64,000 bases of DNA from Isoetes taiwanensis. Lineage: Eukaryota > Streptophyta > Lycopodiopsida > Isoetales > Isoetaceae. The notes beneath the pieces are model-generated. The model had not been told where the DNA came from. It saw only the letters and a program-made list of their open reading frames with translations, and did not search any database. Made by a program: the position numbers and the translations under genes. This document shows, in pieces, positions 46,015-56,340 of this stretch. Positions within the stretch are counted from its first letter, which is position 1; every line of letters starts with the position of its first letter. The stretch spans positions 1,188,627 to 1,252,626 of the forward strand of contig JAJEKV010000077.1 of assembly GCA_021234155.1 (NCBI GenBank). The letters run 5' to 3'.

Positions 46015-46026
46015 GCTCTGATACCA
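46015..46026 (-). promoter_or_regulatory. Primer-binding site of element C (tRNA-iMet)
   Basis: The minus strand reads TGGTATCAGAGC, the standard plant retrotransposon site complementary to the 3' end of initiator methionine tRNA. It begins one base inside the 5' LTR, and it fixes the orientation of the element. Confidence 0.95.
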
Positions 46027-46027
46027 T

Positions 46028-47665
46028 TGTGGCGGCTCCACGCTAAATATAGGCCGTACACTTTCGGCAGAAATCCCCATCAGGTCCATCAACGCATGGG
46101 CCCTCCGATCTAACCCGCACTCTGAGAGAATCCTAGTGCGGGCGGGGGGTTCTGAAGGTGTCTTTGCGCGCGCCCTTCCCTATGGGCTCCTATCGGCGGA
46201 AGCATAAACAACGTCGGAACTAGCAATAACAATACAACATACTACCTCGAAGGGTAGTCCATCACATATCCACAAGCGCAAAGAAGATAATCCTATGCCA
46301 TAAAACATAAGAGCTCCTACCCATGGCTCAGGCTCATAAGGAGGGTGGTGACTGGCTAGGCCTCAAGATAGAAGCTGGGCAGGAGTCATAACAATGGCGG
46401 GGCTGGCTATAGACAATGGCTAGGGTTGACCACTCCATCCGCCCCTCCTGGTGCATACTTTGCGGATGGGCTAAATCAGGCTACGGCATGACTCTAGCCT
46501 TCGGATCACGCAATCCCATGGCATCACCCATCGGGACTACTCGGGTTGCATCTCCTGGTCCGATGAGGCAGGAAGGGTTGCATCTCCCCTTCGGGTCTAG
46601 AGGTTAAGGTGGGGGCTAGAGAATCGTGGCGACACACGATTCATACCCGACTTAACCCCCCAAAACGAGAGCCAAGCTAACACTTGCAGCTCTCGAGAGG
46701 CAGGGCAACACCATTGCCCCAGGAGGTGTCGGACCCATGCCCGGCCCACACGAAGTCCCGACCATAAGCCTAGCCCACTATGGGATCCCCGAAGCCCCCA
46801 CTCCTGGGCGGGGATCCTCCCTCCACTTTCCCTCTAGCCCGTTATGTGGTGCCGAGTCACGTCATAGCCTCAATAGCAGGTGGGCTCTATGCACAGCCGC
46901 ATCTAATAGGAAATAAGGGATCTACTCTAGGAGCATACTACATATGGCCCTAGGTCTCTACCCCCCTTCCCAATACAAGAGGAGCAAACATGATCAACCA
47001 ACATCACATAATCATCATATCCTAAGAATGATCATAAGAAGAACATCTTAACCTAATCATACAATCTAACTAATGGTTAGGGTTCATTGATTAGGGTTCA
47101 AGATGTTGAATACGGGTTCTAGGATGGCTCTACTCTAGATACAAGATACTAGCACATCTGGAATGCTAATTCCAGATGAGCTATCACAACTATTACCCTA
47201 CATACCTGCTCCTAATGCTCTCCCTCCCGATCCGTGTGCCTCCATGGTCTTCGACTCACGTGATGCTGCTCTTGCTCCAAGAACGAGTCTACCTACTCAT
47301 GGGCTTGCTGCACCGATCTATGCCACAAAGAAACGATGTTCAAGCGGGGTTTCAAACGAGTAGATGAGTCTCCCGGGTGCTAGGGGCTGGAAAGAGGCCT
47401 AGGGTTAGGGTTCGACCCTATATAAGTTAGGTCCACCTAAGATGCCACGTGGCACCAATCGGGTGAGCCTCGTGTGGCGGTTGCCCAATAGGTTAAGGCC
47501 ACGTGGAAAATGGTCTTAACCTAAGGTTGGCTAAGTTATATGAATAACTTAGTCATGCCCCCTAGTGCCACAATCTATGGTATACAAGGCTATGAAGATA
47601 GACTTGTATAGTGACGGGTCCAGGAATATACGTATTCATAGCGTATATTCCCCTGGAACATCACA
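46028..47665 (-). repeat. 5' LTR of element C
   Basis: Starts TGTGGCGGCTCCAC and ends AACATCACA. The sense-strand TATA-like CTTATATAG is at 47419-47426. From about 46960 to 47160 it is nearly identical to the left LTR; differences cluster at CCGG, CTGG and CAGG-type positions. It should hold the promoter of the element. Confidence 0.93.
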
Positions 47666-47670
47666 CAAAA

Positions 47671-48240
47671 CTATTTGTGATTATGTGTTTCTTCATGCAG
47701 GAAACATGTGAATGTTGAGTAGCTGGTGCTGGCAGATAATGTACTCAGAATATATGTTGCAGTGTTGAAGTCCGAGAAAGACTAATAAAATTGAAACATA
47801 GGTACCTACATGATTTGGCATACATCAGGTTTCCATAATCACTTACATTTGGCTGCTTTAGTTAAGAGGTTGAAAATGCAAAAAGATGAGAATCTTCTTT
47901 ATTTGAGAGGTTGAAAATGCAAAAGATGAGAATCTTCTGTAAAGGAAATGGTAGATGTCATTGAGAGCAGATAAATAACTGTTTTTCTTTTGGTGAACAA
48001 ACATATTATTTCACGTGCCAAATATTGTTACATCTACTTGAGTTTTGGATTTACAGATATAGCCACAGTTTTCTAAATGCATGATGAAATTAGTACTTTG
48101 TTCCTCAATGTTCTCAATTATTTAGCACATTTACGTTGTTTACCATGGTAGTGTAGCGATAGTAGTTCTGCAGCCTAGGAATGCATAAAGATGATGCAAA
48201 AATAGAACATGATTGCATATTGGTGGCCAGAATTATTTTT
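47671..48240 (+). repeat. Right part of direct repeat R1, with a 39-bp tandem duplication
   Basis: The sequence continues R1 after element C, for example CATTTGGCTGCTTTAGTT compared with CATTTGGCTGCTTTTTTT in R2. At about 47868-47940 a unit starting GAGGTTGAAAATGCAAAA and ending GATGAGAATCTTCT is present twice in tandem with one base difference. There is no coding motif. Confidence 0.55.
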
Positions 48241-48625
48241 GGAGACCATTTATCATGCACTTTTTATGTTGCTTAGAAAGTCCTGTTGCTTAGACATAAA
48301 TAGCCTTTCCGTGGTACTTCTCTTGGTCCTTTGTTCTTCATGAAGTGCCTACAAAAGTTGACTTTTACAAAATTGTTTAGAACTATGTGCTTCATCAATG
48401 CAAGAAATGGGTGGCTGTTGAGCACAGTGAGAGATAATGGATTCAGAAGGTATATTGCTCTCGTGTTCTTCAAGTGTGAGAAATACTATTGAAGTTATTC
48501 ATGATCACTTACATTTGGCTGCTTTTTTTCAGAAGTCGCCAATGCACAAAAAGCACCTAATGGCAGGTGCCATTGGGAAGAGATTAATAACTATGTTTTT
48601 TGTTATGAATAAACATATGATTTCA
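48240..48625 (+). repeat. Direct repeat R2
   Basis: Second copy of the R1 block, uninterrupted: TTATCATGCAC, CTTTGTTCTTCATGAAGTGCCTACAAAAGTTG, CATTTGGCTGC, and an AATAAACATATGATTTCATGTC end matching AACAAACATATTATTTCACGTG in R1. It may be non-coding sequence upstream of the Helitron helicase. Confidence 0.55.
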
Positions 48626-48894
48626 TGTCAATATATCCACAGTTGGCTTCTTACTTTGTTCAAATAAGGAATCAAGGATGTTATTTTGTAAGCAAGGAAT
48701 AAGGTGTTGTCGCACTGTGGGTTCCCCAACAATCTATAGTATGTGTGGTGGTGGTGGTGTTGCTTTTCATGATAAGCTATATTTTCTTGCGCAATGCCCT
48801 TAATCTAAATTGAAAGGGAATCATGCTTATCTACCTAAGAAAATGCTTCCCAATGTCATTCCCTAATACATTGCAAAGATTTATATGAAGGGAA

Positions 48895-49693
48895 ACCAAA
48901 AGCAAACGAAGCTATTTTTATTGATGGGAAAGCTGGCACATGAAAGACATATCTATTGAACTGCTTACGTTTGTTATTACGCGGCAATGGATTTGTAGTT
49001 CTTCCATGTGCTACGATAGCACTTTCAGCACTATTGTATCCAGGTGGGCGTACAACACATTCGCTATTCTAGATTTCCCTGATTGAAAATAATGTTGGGA
49101 TTCACTCGATGTTGAAGCAAGATTCTAGAGCAGCACAACTATTTATTGAGGCCAGAGTGATTATTTGGGATGAATTTCCGATGGCTAATAAAGTTGTCAT
49201 AGAAAGTGCAAATTTAGCATTATAACGATTGTGTGAAAACGATCTTCCTTTCGGGGGGGAATATTTTATAGCCTGTGGAGATTTTAAACAAGTTGCGCCT
49301 GTTGTGAAGGAAGGAGGGAGAATTGCAGCATTCAACGCATCTATAAAGTCGCCATTGCTGTGGCAGGTTTTTCAAGTCTTAAGGTTGAACCAACCAGTAT
49401 GCAATGCAAGAGATCTAGAGCTCATACGATTTGTCGATAGCGTTGGAGAAAATTGGGCACAAAGCACAGTGCCGCTTGATATTTTTCATATAACTACTAA
49501 CATTATAGATGCATCCAACTTTCTTTATCCGTCTCAAATTTTGTCATACCCAAGTAAGTGCGAGAGATGAAATTTTATATCTCCAATCAATGACAATATA
49601 TTGAAAAATGTTCCTAATTATGATAAGCCATATTATAGCCATGATCATATTAGTGAACAAGATTATAGCCATGATCATATTAGTGAACAAGAT
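48895..49693 (+). pseudogene. Helitron-type Pif1 helicase, N-terminal part, disrupted
   Basis: Plus-strand reading shows Walker A as FIDGKAGT-stop-KTYLL, where the conserved glycine codon is TGA (48941-48943). Next come LYPGGRTTHS, Walker B VIIWDEFPMAN, a TAA at 49223-49225, then FGGEYFIACGDFKQVAPVV and helicase motifs with PLLWQVFQVLRLN. Another TGA lies at 49568-49570, followed in the same frame by NFISPINDN and SHDHISEQD. This SF1 helicase domain drives rolling-circle transposition in Helitrons. Three nonsense codons make it dead. At 49694 the frame is cut by a LINE and resumes at 57252. The Rep nuclease part was not found upstream. Confidence 0.85.
49634..49693 (+). repeat. 30-bp in-frame tandem duplication at LINE insertion point
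   Basis: The 30-bp unit TATAGCCATGATCATATTAG plus TGAACAAGAT occurs twice back to back (49634-49663 and 49664-49693) and adds ten codons (YSHDHISEQD twice) without shifting the helicase frame. It ends within one base of the start of the LINE. Confidence 0.9.
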
Positions 49694-49697
49694 GCCG

Positions 49698-49768
49698 TCT
49701 GGGCGTTTGGTCTAGTGGTAACACACTAGTTCCTTAGCAATGTGGTCTCGAGTTCGAGACCGCCCAGA
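49698..49768 (+). promoter_or_regulatory. tRNA(Pro)-like head with pol III A and B boxes
   Basis: GGGCGTTTGGTCTAGTGGTA closely follows plant tRNA-Pro, which has GGGCATTTGGTCTAGTGGTA. Eight-base arms TCTGGGCG (49698-49705) and CGCCCAGA (49761-49768) pair perfectly like an acceptor stem. The A-box is TGGTCTAGTGG (49708-49718), the B-box AGTTCGAGACC (49751-49761). The anticodon arm is not preserved, so it is not a working tRNA gene. It starts three bases after the target duplication and runs into ORF1 with no intervening A-rich tail, so it looks like part of the LINE and not a separate SINE insertion. It could act as an internal promoter. Confidence 0.8.
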
Positions 49769-49887
49769 ATCGCACTCGGTACTGTTGGAAGTCAAATCCT
49801 GATCCTGATCACAGGGGCATTCTACACCGCATAAACCCTGATACTCAAGCCCCCTTTCCTTATGGAGTTACGAGGAGGCATGAGGAA

Positions 49888-51996
49888 TTGCGCTCAGATG
49901 AAGAATTAGATGACAGACTGCAAAGGACGACCGGACCGCCATATATCAAGCAAAGGAAGATGAATCTCTACAATGGTATTTCTTTAAATCTTCCTATTGT
50001 TCATTCCAAAGTTGATGCTCTGTCAAAATCTGCTGTTATTGTCAAGATTCAAAAATGTGGTATTAAGCTGGATAAGCTCTGGGCTTTTCTGCTTAACCTA
50101 AATAAAGGCATCATAATTCAGGCCGTTTACTGGCTAAACTTTCCATTCATCATGATTGAATGTGGTAATTCCAGGACTGCCAATTTCTTCCTCAACTATG
50201 GCCCGTTGACCTATGAAACCTCCCAATTGACATTTCTGAAATGGCACCTGAAGCTTGACATTGACCAAATGAATAGTCTTTGCATTGCCTCAACTTCCCT
50301 TTTTGGCCTTAATCCTATTTACTGGGATGAAGAATGCTTCAAGATTCTTTTCAATTCCATTGGTACTTATATCTCAACAGAGTACTCTCCCTCTAGACCC
50401 CCAAGAGCTTTTGTCCAACTCGACCTGTCCAAAGAGATACCTCTTTCAATCCCTTTCACAGATGCCTTTGGAGTAGAATCATCTTTAGCTCTTAGATGGT
50501 CTGGACTGCCTTCCCAATGCCAGAAATGTTTCCAAAGGCACTTCTGGTACTCAGATTGCAAATTATCTTCTGCACCTCAGCAAGATAGTGGACTACATAT
50601 GTCTACAGATGAAAATATCAGTAATATTCCCCCTGGTTTGGGGGGAAGCAAAGTGGATCAGGCAGCTAATGAAACTATACCCCAAGTTAATCATGGAAAG
50701 AAAATTGATTCCTTCCATAATCTGCCAGAAAATGAACAGTTCAAATGGACCAGGGTAAATGGCAGTTATAGGAGGATTCACAAACAAAAGGCAGCAAGAG
50801 GACAGATGAAAGACAAAGGTAAGCTAGATGAACAGATTGATTTCTCTAGTCATAGGAGAAATAATGGTATAACAATTGGAGAACCCAAGGTTTTGGTGAA
50901 AGGGACTATCTCAGAGAAACCTAATCAGGCCACAGATGTTTTAAGCATTACTTTAAGTAACATCATCAATGATGCTAAGATCCAGAACAAGGGTCAGTGC
51001 TCTTACAGTCTGATTGACTACCCTATCAAAAATACAAGCAAGAATGGGTCACTAATTATGAAATCTCAAGGCAAGGCTAAACCTCAGGTGAATTCTTCTA
51101 CAAAGAATTCACAGCCTAAATCAGCTTTTACAGCAATATTATCTCAACATAATACTGCTTCAAGTCAGCCAACTATAACTCAAAGTATACCAATTGGTCA
51201 GAAAGACTCGACTTTGACTAAGCCCAAAAGTCAAAATACTAAAGTCTTCAATAAGGATACTAATCAACACCAGGTCAACCAGCAAGTTAACTGCCAAAAT
51301 TCGTTTCAGGTATTATCTGACCTAAATAATAACCTAGATTTTGAATTGGTTAAGAGCAAAGCATGTCCCTCATCTCATAATATTTTAACTTCCCCATCAC
51401 ATATTGCTGTGACTGATTCCATACCTCAGCTCATCCCTCCCACTGTAGCCTCTCTTCCATCACTTATTGACCTTGATTGCCCAATGGTTGAAGAATTTTC
51501 TAGTCCTCCAAGAATATCCAGTAAAATTGCAGATCAGCTAGCTACGCTTCAATTTCATATGCTACATGAAGCAAATGCCCAGGTTGATTCTCATACCAAA
51601 GAAGCAAATGAGATGGATTCTTCTGATTTTGTCCCTGAGACTCCAGAAGACAAAGTTAAGGAACTTGAGGAGCTCCAAGATAATGCAGTCATAAGGCAAG
51701 TTTCAGATTCTGTTCCTTTAAATACGCTTAAAAATAATTCTATGTTTCATTTTTATCCTGGTGGTTGTTCTGACTTTAGTGATAGTGAGGACTTTGGTTC
51801 TGATAAAGAAAATTGGGGAAAAGAAGATTATCTTATGGAATGCAATGCTCAAATCCCTAATTCTGATATTAAACAGCCTCCTAAGAAGTCTGAACATAAA
51901 AAAGGGAAAAACTTAGGAAAGATCTCATCTGACATAAACAAAACCCCTGCTCAAAACACTAGAAGTAAGAGAAAATCTAAAAAGTCTAGAATATAA
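49888..51996 (+). CDS. LINE ORF1 protein, intact (702 residues)
   Basis: This single uninterrupted frame gives an RNA-binding nucleoprotein of the plant L1 type. Residues about 25-200 have the pattern of the DUF4283/RRM-like domain (NLPIVHSKVDALSKSAVIVKI, IQAVYWLNFPFIMIECGN). A CCHC knuckle follows at C211, C214, H218 and C224; its X2-X3-X5 spacing differs from the usual X2-X4-X4. The long C-terminal part is Ser/Asn/Lys/Gln-rich and acidic near residues 625-650, ending in a basic tail (RSKRKSKKSRI). The first ATG at 49888 may not be the real start, since the domain begins about 25 residues in. ORF1 binds element RNA and accompanies it for target-primed insertion. It is by far the longest open frame in the window. 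Confidence 0.85.
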   Translation: MRSDEELDDRLQRTTGPPYIKQRKMNLYNGISLNLPIVHSKVDALSKSAVIVKIQKCGIKLDKLWAFLLNLNKGIIIQAVYWLNFPFIMIECGNSRTANFFLNYGPLTYETSQLTFLKWHLKLDIDQMNSLCIASTSLFGLNPIYWDEECFKILFNSIGTYISTEYSPSRPPRAFVQLDLSKEIPLSIPFTDAFGVESSLALRWSGLPSQCQKCFQRHFWYSDCKLSSAPQQDSGLHMSTDENISNIPPGLGGSKVDQAANETIPQVNHGKKIDSFHNLPENEQFKWTRVNGSYRRIHKQKAARGQMKDKGKLDEQIDFSSHRRNNGITIGEPKVLVKGTISEKPNQATDVLSITLSNIINDAKIQNKGQCSYSLIDYPIKNTSKNGSLIMKSQGKAKPQVNSSTKNSQPKSAFTAILSQHNTASSQPTITQSIPIGQKDSTLTKPKSQNTKVFNKDTNQHQVNQQVNCQNSFQVLSDLNNNLDFELVKSKACPSSHNILTSPSHIAVTDSIPQLIPPTVASLPSLIDLDCPMVEEFSSPPRISSKIADQLATLQFHMLHEANAQVDSHTKEANEMDSSDFVPETPEDKVKELEELQDNAVIRQVSDSVPLNTLKNNSMFHFYPGGCSDFSDSEDFGSDKENWGKEDYLMECNAQIPNSDIKQPPKKSEHKKGKNLGKISSDINKTPAQNTRSKRKSKKSRI

Positions 51997-52027
51997 CTTC
52001 TCTCTGCCTTTTTCCTTTGGATTTCTC

Positions 52028-55000
52028 ATGAAGATCCTTTCATGGAATCTAAGAGGCATCAAAGGTCCTCTTAAAAGAAGGCGTGCAATAGCTCAGATTA
52101 GACTCTATAATGCTGATGTCATCCTCCTTCAGGAGATTAAACTCCCCTCTTTTGAATGCAGTAATTTGGGGGAGTGGATCTATCCTAATTCCACCTCCAT
52201 CTGGATTGAATCTAATGGTGCAAGTGGTGGCCTTGCTATAATTTGGAAGAGAGATCTCAATCATATTTCCTTCTACAATGGTCCCTCTAAATCTTGGCAA
52301 GCTGTCATTCTCTCCACCTCCAACTCTATCTTTGGCATTATCAATGTCTATGCCCCAACTAATCCTAAGGATAGGGAACCAATCTGTCCTGAAATTAATT
52401 GTTGGTTGGGTTCTCAAAATATTGACAATTGGATTATTCTTTGGAGATTTTAATAATACTCCATCTTGGGATCTCAAGCTTGGAAACAAAATCAATATGA
52501 CCAGATCTCGAAAGAGTAACTTGGGATTCTCTTATTAATGCGACAATGGTATGATTTATGTTCCTTCATCTTCTGCTACTTATACCTGGTCGAATAAGCA
52601 AAAGGACAAAGATAGGGTCTACTGCACTCTGGACAGATTCTATGTTTCCAACCCTTCCACACCTTTTTGGGATAATAGCTATGTCACTAGTGATGAAGGT
52701 ACTTCAATCTCGATCACCGACCTCGATTTCTTCATACTCCTCATATCACCAAAATTCAAAGGCAGGGAAGTACTCCTTATAAGTTTAATACTTCTCTTCT
52801 TGATAATGAGAATTTCTGTTCTCAATTCATTGAATTCTATGAGAATCTTTCCCTCAACATGGATAACTTGGCTCATGATAATGGGTCCCTGCCCCCCAGA
52901 AACAACTTCTACTCTAAAATTAAAGCTATAAAGGCTTGGATCAAGAGTTGGTCTAAATCTATGTATCTCCACTGCAGTAGGGAGAAAAATCAGCTGATGA
53001 TGTTTATGAAAGACATTAGATCCCTTCTTCAAGATGATCCTTCTAATCTAAATTTGCATATAGGGGAAGAAATTCTAGAGAGAAAAATTAAAAGTATTGA
53101 GGAGGTGGAAGCCAAGGGATCTGCCATAAGATGCAAGATAAAATATACTAATGATATGGATTCAGGCAGCTCTAAGTTCTTTTTTCGGGTTTCTAAGAGC
53201 AGGGTTTTGAGGAAATCTATTGCTGAAGTTCAAGATGAAAATGGTAGAAACCTTACATCTCATTCTGATATATCTGATTTCTTTAAAGCTAGATATATGG
53301 ACATTTTCCACAACCAGCCAATACCCTCCAATAAAATTGCGAGCATTAGAGGTAATTTGAGATCTCCTTTTTGTCCCCATAAGAATCCTCCAATAGAATG
53401 AGTACTCTACATCAAACCGCAATTAATGCAAAGATTAACAACTTCATTTGTCGTTTTTTTTTCCCTATAACTTTTGATCTACTCATGAAAATCTTTGCAA
53501 AGCATTTGTTGCATTAGATCTTGTAATGAAAAGATCTTTCAAGTGATATATGGTTATGATGTATTTCAATACAAGCCATATGTGTTAACCTTAAAAAATA
53601 TGGGTTTTGTTCTTTTTCTTATATATTTACATCCCAAAAGATATAACAATGGGTTGTCATTAGAAAGATCTTGGGAGGCGAATCCATTGCCACAAATAGT
53701 GTTAGTCGGAGTTTTTGATCAAAAGTTATAGTAGAAAAATGACACGCAAAAGTTAGTTAGAAGCTGCATTAATTACTGCTTTGCCACATAATACTTTGGA
53801 ATAAAATACTTTGGAGCTCTTCTCTTATTGGACGGTTTAAAAGCTGATGTGGCTTTTTAAGCATCCCTTAATGGGACAAAATGAGATCTCAAATACCTCT
53901 AATGGGCAAATGATTTTATGAACATTGTGAATAATATTATTCCTTCTGCACCTGATTCTATGGATGATTCTATCACTGCTCTTCCTTCTCAACAGGAGAT
54001 TTTGGCCACTCTTTTCCTCCTTGGTGAAGGAAAATCTCTTGGTCCCGATGGATTACTGCAGAGAATTTTATGTCAAATTGCAGGACATTCTAAAAATGAT
54101 CTCACCCTAATGGTTCATGACTTCTGGAATAATGATTGTCTTCAAACATCTGTTGCTACTGGTTTTATCTCTTTGATTCCTAAAGTAGATCATCCTGCCA
54201 ACTTCCAGGATTGGAGACCTATATCTCTAACCAATTCTACTTATAAGCTGTGTGCTAAAATCATTGCTCTAAGGATCAATAGCTACCTTCAAAGAAATAT
54301 CAGCCACAATCAATCTGCCTTTCTTCCCAAGAGATACATTCTAGATAATTATGTGGCAGCTATGGAAGGTTTGCACTGGAATAATATCTCTAAACAAAAT
54401 TGTATTCTTCTCAAACTGGATTTCAAGCATGCCTTTGACTCTGTTAGGTGGGACTTTCTTCAATTTGCAATGTCTAAGCTTGGGTTCCCTGACAAGCTTA
54501 TCAATCTTATCATTGGGTTGAACTCAAGGGCCAAATCGGGTTGTTCTCATTAATGGGGTGCCCTCGCTTTCTTCGGGTGGTGGTGTGAGACAAGGCTGCC
54601 CCCTTGCTCCTTATTTATTTCTTATTGCTGCAGACTTGCTCACAAAGGTTATCTGTCACTATCAAGATAATGGTCTCATTAAAGGTTTAAATCTGCCTAA
54701 CTCAAATGAATATTTGACTATGCTTCAATATGCAGATGACACCTTCTCCTTTCTTCATGCTGATCTGAACAATATTGAGTGCTTTCTTAAAGTCATAAAT
54801 CAATTCTCAGCAGCCTCTGGTATTTGTCTCAATATCAACAAAAGTCTTATCATTGGGGATATTCCTCAACAGCAATTGCTTGGTATCAATGTTCTTCCTT
54901 CTGGTCAGGCTACTAAATTGCTTGGAATGCCTCTTTCTTTGAATCAGAGCTTTAAAAGGCCTCTGGGAGCCTATTCTTCTAAGGATAAAGAAGAAGTTGA

Positions 55001-56340
55001 ACAACTACAGGAATTATCTTTCTCTGGCTGGTAGGACAATCATTGCCAATTCAGTTCTTGCTAGCTCTCATGTGTACTTCTCTACTGCTCTGGTTGCTCC
55101 TAAGAGTGTCTATTTAGAGTTGGAAAAGATTATAAGGAATTTTATTTGGAAAGGCTGTCATCTTGTCAATTGGATATCTATTTGCAAGCCGAAGAATTTG
55201 GGTGGCCTTGGCTGCAAAAATCTTTTTCTCCAGGCCCAGTCTCTTGCAGGTAAATTTGTCTGGAAGGCTATTCATGGAAATCAATCCCCTGCTTATAAGT
55301 TTATCAGATACTGGGTAAGTCTAAGCCATCCCTATGGCCATCCTTCCATTGATCATTTATTCCCCAATTCGGCCTTTGTTGGATCAAAACCTGCTACCAA
55401 CATCTCTCCTCTAATGAGCAATTTAATAAAGGCTTGGAACTCGGTTTCCCCATATTTCCAATTCACCTCTGTGATAAACTTCATATTGATCAGCCTATCT
55501 TCGAACCCTATCCGGCTGATCAAAACTCTCTTGTTTGGCCATCAAGCACCCTAGGATGCGCAAGAAATGGCATGAAGTCTGGCTTCTATGTTATTAAAGA
55601 TCTTTTCTCCGGGAGGTAGACTCATATCTTGGACTACTCTCAAAAATATCATTAAGGGAACCTCTTCTGATAAAAAGGTTTATGCCTTTATCAAGCCTCT
55701 TATCTCTAACCCTTCCCCAAACCCTGGTAAAGGAGATTGGACTCTAAGGGGGAAAGCTGACTACAAAGTAAAAGATATTTATAATGCTCTCTCCTTTCAT
55801 CCCAATAGCAGTAAGGCTTTGATAAAATGGGGGTTCAATTATGCTCAACTTAAGTCTCTCTTCCATAATGTCTGGAACTCTTTCTGTCCACCTAAAATGT
55901 CCCACTTTATTTGGCTTATTGCAAATGGCAGCTTGAATAACTTATATACTTTGTCTAAAAGAAATCCAAATATTCAGACCCTAAACGCACGATGGGGTTG
56001 CAATGCTTTAGAGGACATGACTCATATTTTCTACTGTCCAAAGTTAAGTAGTTTTTGGCAATGGATTTCAGACAAATTTGGTATTGTGTATGATGGAAAC
56101 TTAATTTCTCTTATCCAAAAGAATGATAGCTTTCAAAATACAGTTATATATATTGCTCTTTGGAACATTTGGAAAGCTAGGAATCGTGTATTGTTTGGAA
56201 AGAAAAATTTCTCTACCTTTTGGATAAAGATGCATTTTCAATTTGATTTTGAGACTATTGCCCCGCTTTCACAAAAAAGAAAATCTTCGACTAATCATGA
56301 CAGAACTGGGAGAATTTTGGTACATTCAAGGGTTATTTAA
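52028..56340 (+). pseudogene. LINE ORF2: endonuclease, reverse transcriptase, zf-RVT; frameshifted
   Basis: ORF2 starts 31 bp after ORF1 stops. APE-type endonuclease: MKILSWNLRGIKG, VILLQEIKL, SGGLAIIWK, then a shift near 52440 into GDFNNTPSWD, ATYTWSNKQ and LDRFYVS. A stretch of about 500 bp without homology (53402-53905) interrupts the linker. RT: SLGPDGL, FISLIPKVDHPANFQDWRPI, LKLDFKHAFDSV, then a shift near 54553, GGGVRQGCPLAPYLF and the catalytic YADD (54729-54740). Later LGGLGCKNLFLQAQSLAGK and, at 55588-56340, the zf-RVT pattern CPPKMSHFIWL-CPKLSSFWQWI. At least five frame changes or stops are present. Catalytic motifs are otherwise preserved, so damage is recent or partly sequence error. 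Confidence 0.88.
53402..53905. other. Non-LINE sequence interrupting ORF2
   Basis: Between the end of the endonuclease linker and the RT start the LINE pattern vanishes for about 500 AT-rich bases with many stops. AATTAATGCA (about 53420) and TGCATTAATT (about 53767) form an inverted pair. The stretch looks like a small inserted element, but I could not define a target duplication. Confidence 0.4.

Larger units (their letters stand above)
36205..47665 (-). mobile_element. Ty3/gypsy chromodomain LTR retrotransposon C, minus strand
   Basis: LTRs of 1645 bp (36205-37849) and 1638 bp (46028-47665) both start TGTGGCG and end TCACA. The same 5 bp, CAAAA, flank the element at 36200-36204 and 47666-47670. 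A tRNA-iMet primer-binding site lies just inside the right LTR and a purine tract just inside the left one, so the element reads right to left. Integrase and a chromodomain sit next to the 3' LTR, the chromovirus arrangement. The interior coding sequence is badly broken, while the LTRs remain nearly identical over long stretches. The element is 11.46 kb, and an internal minisatellite and a tRNA-like sequence add to its length. Confidence 0.93.

Noticed and set aside
49698-49768. A functional tRNA-Pro gene
   Set aside because: The acceptor stem and promoter boxes are present, but the anticodon arm does not pair and no proline anticodon is positioned; context is the head of a LINE.
49888-51996. 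Large host gene (702 codons)
   Set aside because: Zinc knuckle after a DUF4283-like region, adjacency to an endonuclease/RT ORF and enclosure by target duplications show it is LINE ORF1.
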